Assembly: GCF_052156535.1 (NCBI RefSeq)
Contig: NZ_JBQKUP010000032.1
Coordinates: 248,001 to 312,000 of the forward strand
Direction: 5' to 3'
DNA: 64,000 nucleotides
DNA from: Nitrospira_E sp052156535
GTDB taxonomy: Bacteria > Nitrospirota > Nitrospiria > Nitrospirales > UBA8639
The notes under the pieces are model-generated. The model was not told where the DNA came from and did no database searches. It worked only from the letters and a program-made list of their open reading frames with translations. Positions 7,941-14,579 of this stretch are shown here, one piece after another (the first letter of the stretch is position 1; every line of letters starts with the position of its first letter). The position numbers and the translations under genes are program-made.

Positions 7941-8885
7941 TTGGTGGGCATCGCCGGAGGCGGTACCTCCGCGAGTTTTGCCTATGACGGCCTGGGACGC
8001 CGGATCAGCAAGACTGTCAATAGCACGAGCACCCAATTTGTCTATGATGGATTGAATCCGGTGCAGGAATTATCTGGGGGATCACCGGTCGCCAATCTCT
8101 TACCCGGCTTAGGCATCGATGAGTTCATCAGCCGCACGGAAGGGGGCACGACGTCCACCTTTCTCACCAATGCCTTGGGCTCCACCATTGCCTTAACCGA
8201 TGGAACGGGTACCGTTCAGACAGAATATACCTACGACCCGTTTGGAATGGCGACGGTCACCGGCACCAGCAGCACGAATTCCTTCCAATTTACGGGAAGG
8301 GAACACGACGGAACGGGGCTGCTCTATTATCGGGCACGCTATTACTCCCCTGTCATACAGCGGTTTATCAGTGAAGATCTAATCGGCTTCGCCGGGGGTG
8401 ATCCGAATCTGTATGGATATGTAGGGAACAGTCCGATCAACTTTACGGATCCCATCGGATTACTGGTATTGGGTCTTGGTGGCTCAGGGTCAGGGGGAGC
8501 CTGGGGTGTTTTAGATGGCGCCGGAGGCGTGGTTTTTGACGGAGTAAATGTTGATTCGTATGCTTATGCAGGGGGTTCTTCGGGACCACAATTTGCTGCA
8601 ACATCAGGTGGTACAGGTATTGTCGCACCGTTTGCGAATTCCATTTACGATATTCAAGGGCCCTCCTTTGATTTTCACATTCGCATTGCCGCCCAACTAA
8701 CCATTTCTGTTCCAATTGACTTCAATTTAGGGAATACGACCTTTGCCTTTGACACTCCCGGATTTATTGCTATTGGATTAGGTTGGGGAATTGGCTATAC
8801 AAAAATTGGACCTCCAGGTGGTGCCGGAGGTGGGCCTGGCGGCCCGGGGGGAGACGGAAGTGGATCTGGAGGAAAAAGTGGATAA
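7941..8885 (+). CDS. Rhs core end with glycine-rich variable C-terminal domain (5'-truncated Rhs)
   Basis: The open portion is 314 residues long. Residues 1-175 are the classic end of an Rhs shell protein: YD repeats (FAYDGLGRRISKTVNS, YTYDPFGMATVTG), LLYYRARYYSPVIQRFISED and the core-closing NLYGYVGNSPINFTDPIGL. Behind the DPIGL boundary lie about 140 variable residues, the place where Rhs toxins carry their tips. This tip is rich in Gly and hydrophobic residues, with a beta-like ITISVPIDF-type stretch and a final Gly/Pro repeat. It matches no nuclease or deaminase motif that I know, so a membrane-active role is possible. It has lost its N-terminal half, so it cannot be exported as it stands. 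A small membrane-protein gene follows after three bases. Confidence 0.75.
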   Translation: MVGIAGGGTSASFAYDGLGRRISKTVNSTSTQFVYDGLNPVQELSGGSPVANLLPGLGIDEFISRTEGGTTSTFLTNALGSTIALTDGTGTVQTEYTYDPFGMATVTGTSSTNSFQFTGREHDGTGLLYYRARYYSPVIQRFISEDLIGFAGGDPNLYGYVGNSPINFTDPIGLLVLGLGGSGSGGAWGVLDGAGGVVFDGVNVDSYAYAGGSSGPQFAATSGGTGIVAPFANSIYDIQGPSFDFHIRIAAQLTISVPIDFNLGNTTFAFDTPGFIAIGLGWGIGYTKIGPPGGAGGGPGGPGGDGSGSGGKSG

Positions 8886-8888
8886 TAT

Positions 8889-9227
8889 ATGAATTGGAAA
8901 TTTCAAAAAGTTAACTGTCCTGCTTGCTCTAAACCCTTTAATAAATTTTTCCTGTTTTATAGGACCGTGGGTGGGCCTATATGTAGTGTGCTTTGTCCAT
9001 GCGGGAAAAGAATATTCTTACCCTTATCGATATTCTTGTTATCTCTCTTCGTTTGGTTTATCAGTTCCTCTTTGATTGCTTATGGGGGAATTCAGTTCTT
9101 CTTAATTTTTTTCCCAAAACCTTTAAACATCGTTATCAGTATTATCGTATGGTTTATGGCTCTTATCGGAGGCGGGTTTTTCGGTTCTCAAGTAATTCTG
9201 CGGTGGATTGCTAAACAAAAAGCCTAA
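8889..9227 (+). CDS. Zinc-ribbon plus two-helix membrane protein, candidate Rhs immunity
   Basis: A 112-residue protein. Its N-terminal 40 residues carry two Cys pairs (CPAC and CPCG), suggesting a small zinc ribbon, followed by two strong transmembrane helices (about residues 45-70 and 75-105). It starts three bases after the Rhs stop and is markedly AT-rich. Genes placed directly behind an Rhs tip are usually the matching immunity gene, and a membrane location would suit a membrane-targeting toxin. No known immunity family is recognised, so the role is inferred from position only. Confidence 0.5.
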   Translation: MNWKFQKVNCPACSKPFNKFFLFYRTVGGPICSVLCPCGKRIFLPLSIFLLSLFVWFISSSLIAYGGIQFFLIFFPKPLNIVISIIVWFMALIGGGFFGSQVILRWIAKQKA

Positions 9228-9533
9228 GCATCCTCGGCCAGGATAAGTGCTCGTCACCTATGCCTACCACGAAGCCATCCGACTTTTGACAGCATTTCTG
9301 CCCACATCGTCCTGGCCACCTCGCCCCACTATGCGGCCTCCACGGTGTCAATACTCATTTATTTTGGAACCTATTTCCCGGTGGGTTCGGGGACCATGCT
9401 GAAAGTGGATCATCGCGCATGGTGAATTGACCCATCTTCAACCATTGAAAATTGATCCACCCTATGTCCTCTAGCCCTCCTCTCACCAAGTGGATGAATT
9501 TCTCATAGGGTTTCTCCTTACCAAGGAGGATCG
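9228..9533. other. Remnant region with possible IS21-type end sequence
   Basis: No intact gene. Bases about 9427-9461 (GACCCATCTTCAACCATTGA followed by AAATTGATCCACC) resemble the terminal repeats of IS21-family elements, which contain repeated TTGAAAATTGACCC-type blocks. One broken frame upstream (YFPVGSGTMLKVDHRAW then stop) may be more Rhs or IS debris. Both readings are weak. Confidence 0.3.
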
Positions 9534-9716
9534 ATGTATCTGGTTAAGCGGCTGTGTGATCTGACGTTGCAGGAAACGGCGGCGCACTTTGGGGTAGAGA
9601 GCTATGGGGTGGTAGGGTGGGCCTGTGCGCAGGTCCGGGCGAAACAGCTCAGCGACTCCCGCTTCAAGAAACGAGTAGAGCAGGTGGAGACAACAATGAG
9701 TCTACAAAAGATTTGA
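9534..9716 (+). pseudogene. C-terminal fragment of a REP-associated (RAYT-type) transposase with DnaA-C-like HTH
   Basis: Sixty residues: LVKRLCDLTLQETAAHFG and ESYGVVGWACAQVRAK, then KQLSDSRFKKRVEQVE. This is the helix-turn-helix tail, related to the DnaA C-terminal domain, found at the end of some Y1-type REP-associated tyrosine transposases. The catalytic HUH/Tyr part is absent upstream, so the gene is truncated. The apparent ribosome site before 9534 is probably fortuitous. RAYT proteins mobilise palindromic REP sequences; a palindromic dispersed repeat of the same genome lies 1.4 kb away. Confidence 0.6.
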
Positions 9717-9768
9717 CCCCTATGGTATGGATATTCTAGGTAAACAGGCCCAAAAGGAGGAGGCACCG

Positions 9769-10006
9769 ATGAACGTCAGCTTTACGAAAAAACAGGAAGA
9801 ATATATTTCGGCCCAGCTGAAAACAGGGGATTATCAAAACGCGAGCGAGGTTGTCCGGGATGCCTTACGCTTGCTTGCATGAGGTCTATCGGCACCGTGT
9901 CATCGAAGAACTTCGGGCAGAAATGGCGAAGGGGTGGGAGGGACCAGCCAGTCCCAGGAGGGTGCACGATATTATTCGTGCCAAAGCAAAGGCGAGCCAA
10001 TCATAG
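9769..10006 (+). pseudogene. parD: parD-type antitoxin, frameshifted
   Basis: A strong ribosome site (AAAGGAGGAGG) precedes ATG 9769. The first 37 codons read as a CC2985/ParD antitoxin: MNVSFTKKQEEYISAQLKTG, then NASEVVRDALRLL, the ribbon-helix-helix DNA-binding unit. The frame then ends at TGA 9880-9882. Moving by one base restores the expected continuation HEVYRHRVIEELRAEMAKGW and ends at TAG 10004-10006. So one extra base near 9876-9880 breaks the gene after the RHH fold. The short product could still bind DNA but would lack the toxin-binding tail. Confidence 0.72.
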
Positions 10007-10009
10007 GAG

Positions 10010-10324
10010 AAGGCTTCGCCCAATATCTTTTACGAACTGTCTACGGAAGCGGACCGCGATCTCGTAGATATTTTTGATTACACCGAGAGTCACGTTGGTC
10101 GGAATCAGGCGAGAGGGTATGTCTCCGCTTTTGAAGCCGTTTTTCAGCAACTTTGCCGCACTCCTTATGTAGAGAAACTCCGAAAAGACATCCGCGTCGG
10201 TTTACGAAGTCTGGTCAAAGAACAGCATGTGGTGTTCTATCGGATTCTTACTGATCGGATTCGTATCGTGCGTGTGCTACATGGCAGTCTCGATGTCCTG
10301 AACTTTTCGCAGTGGCGGCCATGA
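10010..10324 (+). pseudogene. parE: parE-type toxin lacking a start codon
   Basis: Directly behind parD an open frame of 104 codons encodes a ParE/RelE-fold protein: FYELSTEADRDLVDIFDYT, AFEAVFQQLCRTP, then VVFYRILTDRIRIVRVLHG and a terminal FSQWRP. These are the hallmark segments of ParE toxins, which inhibit gyrase. In frame with parD's end, the codon where translation should begin reads AAG (10010-10012) four bases after the antitoxin stop, preceded by a GGAGA site; an ATG-to-AAG change would explain it. No other start lies near the 5' end. Together with the broken antitoxin, this module is dead or silent. Confidence 0.72.
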
Positions 10325-10535
10325 CGAAGAAAAAATATACTATTGCTGGAACTGAAATGTGCTAGTCATCTCGCCGCGTTCTCAATCCAAGAATTTCTGC
10401 CTCCCTCTACCTTCTTTTCCCGGAGCTCAATCGGGCGTCCTGGCCTATTGGGTTGCCGAAACGCACTCTTTCAATGAGGCAGATGGCATTCACGTGGCAC
10501 GTCTATGTTCCAGGATGGAGAGGAGAGAAAAGCGA

Positions 10536-10937
10536 CTAAGGATAGCTGGCTCGGATGACGCTGCGGAGTCCGCCTCTGGCAGTGAATTCCCCAGTCACAG
10601 TTGCCGAGACTGGGCGGCAGGCTTTGACGAAATCGGCCAGGATTCTGTTGACCGCATTTTCATAAAAGATTCCCAGGTTTCGATAGGCGTGGATATACAT
10701 TTTGAGGGATTTTAATTCAAGACAGGATTTGTCCGGCACATAGGTCAACCGGATTGTGCCAAAATCAGGGAGTCCTGTTTTGGGACAAATAGCCGTATAT
10801 TCAGGAATCTCAATGGTAATTTCATAGCCTGGATATTGGTTCTGCCAGGTTTCGATTTTTGGCAATTTATCAGCAATCCCGCTCTTGGCATGCCGTTCCG
10901 AATAGCCCGATTTTGAGGAATTGTGTGATTTTTTCAT
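10536..10937 (-). CDS. queF: NADPH-dependent 7-cyano-7-deazaguanine reductase (preQ1 synthase)
   Basis: Reduces preQ0 to preQ1 in queuosine synthesis for tRNA. This is the short, unimodular QueF (133 residues). It carries the catalytic Cys and Asp in EYTAICPKTGLPDFGTI and the family-specific NADPH motif CLELKSLKMYIHAYRNLG. The C-terminal ARGGLRS closes the T-fold. ATG 10937 is the start. It stands alone on the minus strand, between the broken parDE module and a dispersed repeat; other queuosine genes are not in the window. Confidence 0.93.
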   Translation of the reverse strand: MKKSHNSSKSGYSERHAKSGIADKLPKIETWQNQYPGYEITIEIPEYTAICPKTGLPDFGTIRLTYVPDKSCLELKSLKMYIHAYRNLGIFYENAVNRILADFVKACRPVSATVTGEFTARGGLRSVIRASYP

Positions 10938-11110
10938 GCGTTGAAGGCTCGTCTCCTTGGATGGTTCAGCAAGGCACCCAGTCTACTCTTTTCTGAAATT
11001 TCCCCGCAACCTTATGCCGCCGGTTTCTTGAGAATACCCCTACCCTGGGCTATACTCGCGTGTCTTGTGGGGCGCTTGATATTTTACCGAAGCGGTTGTT
11101 ATTCACCATG

Positions 11111-11322
11111 GGTCTGTTGAAAAAAGCCGCCAGCGGCGTTCTCGCCATTTTCCCGTGCTCACGTACTCAGCGTACGCTCCGCGCGAAAAAACGGCTGCGG
11201 CCTTGCTGGACAGACCCTTCGGGAAGACTCAGGGCATGCTTTTTTGAATCGACCAGGAGCCTTTGATGAGTAATCTAATTCTGGGCCAATTTGTCCTTGA
11301 AAATCTTAATTATTCAACACTC
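11111..11322 (+). repeat. Dispersed palindromic repeat, copy A (REP/MITE-like)
   Basis: This non-coding element is shared with 44589-44776. It opens with CTGTTGAAAAAAGCCGCCAG and closes its core with GCTGGACAG and a later CTTTTTTGAATC, an imperfect inverted repeat. An inner palindrome (ACGTACTCAGCGTACG) is identical in both copies. A conserved tail (GAGCCTTTGATGAGTAATCT through ATTCAACACTC) follows. Copy A carries about 24 extra bases (CCTTCGGGAAGACTCAGGGC) inside the 3' arm. Elements of this look are frequent in Nitrospira-type genomes (recalled, not searched). The small open frames it contains are not genes. Confidence 0.8.
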
Positions 11323-11414
11323 TCATCATCCAAAGGTTCCCTGACCCCGATTCTGGGTGTGACAAGTTTTACGTGTACAAAAAACGGGGAGAATTGTGAG
11401 GTCTGTCTAAAGCA

Positions 11415-11927
11415 ATGAGCAGTATTACGGTGTTGGAAGCTGACGATTTTGTGAAAGGCCTGCAAGGCATTGGATTTGATTTTTTTACCGGTGTACCGGA
11501 TACGATTTTGGGAGGCATTATTGCCCATTTGACGGAAGAACGGTTGTATACCCCCGCAGTTCGTGAAGATGAGGCTGTGGCGATGGCCGCAGGAGCCTAC
11601 CTGGGTGGAAAAATTCCGGTCGTGTTGATGCAAAACTCCGGATTAGGTAATGCCCTGAATGTCCTGGCTTCTCTCAATTTGATTTATCAGATTCCCTGTT
11701 TGCTGTTGGTATCCTGGCGTGGCTTCGAAGGCAAAGACGCACCTGAACATCTGGTGATGGGGGAAACTATGACGACGCTTTTGGATACGGTACGGATTCC
11801 CCACAGGACGTTGTCTCAGAAGACGATGGTGGATGATCTGAAATGGACAGCCACCACCTTTATGGAGAAGCGGATTCCTGTCGCCTTATTGTTGAAAAAG
11901 GGCATCGTGAAAACCATTCAGCCCTAG
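11415..11927 (+). CDS. Phosphonopyruvate decarboxylase, alpha (N-terminal) subunit
   Basis: Thiamine-diphosphate enzyme half. With the next gene it should convert phosphonopyruvate to phosphonoacetaldehyde and CO2, pulling the unfavourable PEP mutase reaction forward. The 170 residues match the pyrimidine-binding domain of Ppd and sulfopyruvate decarboxylase: FFTGVPDTILGGII, the catalytic Glu in VREDEAVAMAAGAYLGG, and VVLMQNSGLGNALNVLASL. Ppd is often one chain; here it is split as in ComD/ComE. Sulfopyruvate decarboxylase is therefore an alternative, but the aminotransferase and cytidylyltransferase downstream favour phosphonate chemistry. Confidence 0.82.
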   Translation: MSSITVLEADDFVKGLQGIGFDFFTGVPDTILGGIIAHLTEERLYTPAVREDEAVAMAAGAYLGGKIPVVLMQNSGLGNALNVLASLNLIYQIPCLLLVSWRGFEGKDAPEHLVMGETMTTLLDTVRIPHRTLSQKTMVDDLKWTATTFMEKRIPVALLLKKGIVKTIQP

Positions 11928-12077
11928 TGAGATGTTGAAGAAATGTCCTATGGCCCTGTACGGATTTCTCGATTTGGTTCGTAGGGAAAGGGCGGCGGAT
12001 CTGCACTCCTGTTTTGTCTGTGGACAACGGCTTGGGTGTCAACGCGAAGAAATAACCATTGTGTTGGAGATGCAACG

Positions 12078-12659
12078 ATGATTGGACCAGAAGAAGGGGT
12101 CATGCAGAGCCGGGCGCAGGCGATGGGGGCCATGTTGGAACTCATGACCGATCAACTGCTTATTGTTTGCAACGGGTTTCCCTCACGTGAAGCCTGTAAA
12201 CTCCGTGATCGGACTCAAAATTTTTATATGATTGGCTCGATGGGCGCGACGGCGGGCATCGGATTAGGATTGGCTCTGGCCCAGCCGGACAAAACGGTGG
12301 TGGTTTTTGATGGCGACGGAAATGTGCTGATGAGTCTTGGCACGTTGGCCACGATTAGTGCGTTGCGGCCGAAAAATCTCATTCATGTGGTCTTTGATAA
12401 TGAGGTGTATGGGACCACCGGAAATCAGCCCACCTATTCCAGGGTTGTCGGCCTGGATAAAATGGCCAAAGCGGCAGGATACAAGAATGTTGAGCGAGTC
12501 TGGGAGCGAGAAGATATTGTGTATGAGTTTAAGGCCATGTTAGGGGATGACGGGCCGAGTTTTTTGTTGGTCAAGGTGAATGAACAGCTTGAAGATGCCG
12601 ATCGGATTGCCTTGAGTCCAGCTGAGCTGACGAAACGATTTAAGGGGAGTGTCACCTAA
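12078..12659 (+). CDS. Phosphonopyruvate decarboxylase, beta (C-terminal, ThDP-binding) subunit
   Basis: Pyrophosphate-binding half of the decarboxylase. It has GSMGATAGIGLGLALAQPD and then the ThDP/Mg motif GDGNVLMSLGTLATI with the downstream Asn in VFDNEVYGTTGNQPTYS, the GDG-X~26-N signature of ThDP enzymes. CNGFPSREACKLRDR matches the start of the same domain in Ppd. ATG 12078 is chosen because it has a GGAG ribosome site and begins at the domain edge; the frame is open 14 codons further upstream. It is separated from the alpha gene by 150 bases and followed 63 bases later by the aminotransferase. Confidence 0.83.
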   Translation: MIGPEEGVMQSRAQAMGAMLELMTDQLLIVCNGFPSREACKLRDRTQNFYMIGSMGATAGIGLGLALAQPDKTVVVFDGDGNVLMSLGTLATISALRPKNLIHVVFDNEVYGTTGNQPTYSRVVGLDKMAKAAGYKNVERVWEREDIVYEFKAMLGDDGPSFLLVKVNEQLEDADRIALSPAELTKRFKGSVT

Positions 12660-12722
12660 CGGCACACGTATTCGCGTGAAAGCCTAATCGCCAGTCTGTA
12701 AGCGTGTAAAGGAAGAGGATTC

Positions 12723-13811
12723 ATGATTTTATTCAATCCCGGTCCCGTCAATGTGTCTGAAAGAGTCCGTCAGGCTTTACTTCAACCGGATATCTGTCAT
12801 CGAGAGTCGGAGTTTTCGGAATTATTGGCAGATATTCGGCAAAAATTGCTTAAGGTCTTCGTTCCTGGTGAAGAAGACGAGTATACCGCGATCGTATTGA
12901 CGGGTTCTGGCACGGCGGCCGTGGAAGCGGCGTTAATGTCCAGCATTCCAACCGGCAAGCGAGCGATGGTGATTAACAATGGGGTGTATGGCCAACGGAT
13001 GTCTTCCATGGTGGCGATGCAGCGTTTGGGTACGCCGGACTTAAAGTATGACTGGGGAATCGTACCGGATCCGCAGACGATTGATTTGGCGCTGAAGCAA
13101 CATCCGGAAGTGCACACCGTCGCCATGGTGCACCATGAAACGACCCTGGGATTGATTAATCCGGTGAAGGAAGTTGCGGAGGTCGTGGACCGGTATAACC
13201 GGGTCTTTATGGTGGACTCTGTGAGCGGACTGGGAGGAGAGGCCCTGGATATTGCCGGAAATAAATTATACATGGTTGCGGGGGCCGCTCAGAAATGTAT
13301 TCAAGGTTTTCCAGGTGCCGCGTTTGTGTTGGTCCGCAAAGGCTTTATGGAGCGGATGATGAAATATCCCAAGCGGTCCTGGTATTTGAATTTGGCTAAT
13401 TATTATGAAGAACAGGAGCGGGGGACGATTCCCTTTACTCCGGCCGTGCAGGTCTATTATGCGTTCCGCGAAGCTATTAATGAACTCTTAGAAGAAGGCC
13501 TCGACAACCGGATTCAACGATTTAAGGGCTATGCCACCCACATTCGGACGCGTTTGGAAGAGTGGGGTGTCAAGCCGGTACTGGCCCCTACGCTTCAAAG
13601 TAATACCTTAACCGCGTTTTATCTGCCTGAAGGGTGTTCCTACCAAGGGCTGCATGACGAATTAAAACGAGCCGGATACGTGATCTATGCAGGGCAGGGA
13701 CACTTAGAAGAGAAAGTGTTTCGCATTGCCAATATTGGTGCCCTGACCAATCAGAATATTGAAGGATTCCTCTCCGCTTTTCAGTCCATACTTTCGGGAG
13801 CCAGAGCGTGA
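12723..13811 (+). CDS. phnW: 2-aminoethylphosphonate-type aminotransferase (class V)
   Basis: PLP enzyme of the alanine-glyoxylate/PhnW group (362 residues). Its start FNPGPVNVSERVRQALLQPD and CHRESEFSELL are typical of PhnW. LTGSGTAAVEAALMS binds the cofactor phosphate, VDSVSGLGGEALD holds the Asp pairing with the pyridine N, and AQKCIQGFPGAAFV carries the Schiff-base Lys. In a biosynthetic cluster it would transaminate phosphonoacetaldehyde to 2-aminoethylphosphonate; the same fold also works in degradation. No phosphonatase gene is nearby, which favours synthesis. Its stop overlaps the next GTG start by four bases (GTGA). Confidence 0.85.
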   Translation: MILFNPGPVNVSERVRQALLQPDICHRESEFSELLADIRQKLLKVFVPGEEDEYTAIVLTGSGTAAVEAALMSSIPTGKRAMVINNGVYGQRMSSMVAMQRLGTPDLKYDWGIVPDPQTIDLALKQHPEVHTVAMVHHETTLGLINPVKEVAEVVDRYNRVFMVDSVSGLGGEALDIAGNKLYMVAGAAQKCIQGFPGAAFVLVRKGFMERMMKYPKRSWYLNLANYYEEQERGTIPFTPAVQVYYAFREAINELLEEGLDNRIQRFKGYATHIRTRLEEWGVKPVLAPTLQSNTLTAFYLPEGCSYQGLHDELKRAGYVIYAGQGHLEEKVFRIANIGALTNQNIEGFLSAFQSILSGARA

Positions 13812-14569
13812 AGGCAGTCATCTTTGCAGCAGGTGTCGGGAAGCGGTTGCAAGGTGTGACACAGGGGCGACCGAAATGCCTGGTCGATCTTGGCGGAAGG
13901 ACCTTATTATCCCGGCATGTCGAAGCTCTGGGGCAATTGGGTGTGTGCCAGGTAGTGGTGGTGGTGGGGTACGCTCAAGATCATATTCGGAAGGCCATGG
14001 CCGCTGACCCGTTTGTTCAAGAGATCCGATGGGTGGTGAATGAACACTTTACTCGTGGGAGCATAACGTCACTGTGGGCAGCACGGTCTGAAATGGACGA
14101 CGATGTTGTGCTTATGGATGCCGATGTTCTCTATGCCCCATCGATTCTGGCTCGTTTGGTTCATTCTCCCTTTCCGACGGCCTTGTTAATGGATGAGACG
14201 GTGAAGCAGGAATCGGAAGAGTGTATGATTGCCGCGAAGGCTGGTCGAGTCCTCACCTTAAGTAAAACCTTACCGTCTGCCTATGATGAGGCCGGCGAAG
14301 GGGTCGGGTTTCTCAAAGTCCAACAACAGGATATTCCAGCACTGTTGCATTCGGTTCAAGCCTATGTTGCAGTTGGAGCGCTTGATATGGAATATGAGGA
14401 CGCGCTAAAAGAGTTTTTTGAGAAGGTGCCGGTGGGATACGAAAAAATCGGGGGTCTTCCGTGGATAGAAATTGATTTTCCTGAAGATATCAATCGAGCG
14501 GAGTCTGAGATCTTGCCTGCCGTGATAAGCTTAGAGGAGAATACCAGGGCCACCACACTGAGACCGTAG
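13808..14569 (+). CDS. NTP transferase, probable phosphonate/phospho-alcohol cytidylyltransferase (PntC/LicC-like)
   Basis: Nucleotidyltransferase of the GT-A fold, about 253 residues. The complete NTP loop AVIFAAGVGKRLQGVTQGRP is followed by KCLVDLGGRTLL, with the metal-binding Asp in VVLMDADVLYAP. NEHFTRGSITSLWAA resembles choline-phosphate and aminoethylphosphonate cytidylyltransferases (LicC, PntC). It would charge 2-aminoethylphosphonate as CMP-AEP for transfer to a lipid or glycan. GTG 13808 is coupled to phnW by the GTGA overlap, and the CDP-alcohol phosphotransferase begins 10 bases after its stop. The fold is certain; the substrate is inferred from the neighbours. Confidence 0.78.
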   Translation: MKAVIFAAGVGKRLQGVTQGRPKCLVDLGGRTLLSRHVEALGQLGVCQVVVVVGYAQDHIRKAMAADPFVQEIRWVVNEHFTRGSITSLWAARSEMDDDVVLMDADVLYAPSILARLVHSPFPTALLMDETVKQESEECMIAAKAGRVLTLSKTLPSAYDEAGEGVGFLKVQQQDIPALLHSVQAYVAVGALDMEYEDALKEFFEKVPVGYEKIGGLPWIEIDFPEDINRAESEILPAVISLEENTRATTLRP

Positions 14570-14579
14570 GAATGAGTGT

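Noticed and set aside
11060..11266. 68-codon frame reading GLLKKAASGVLAIFPCSRTQ
   Set aside because: The same peptide appears in the other copy of the dispersed repeat (frame 44247-44666); it is a translation of the non-coding repeat.
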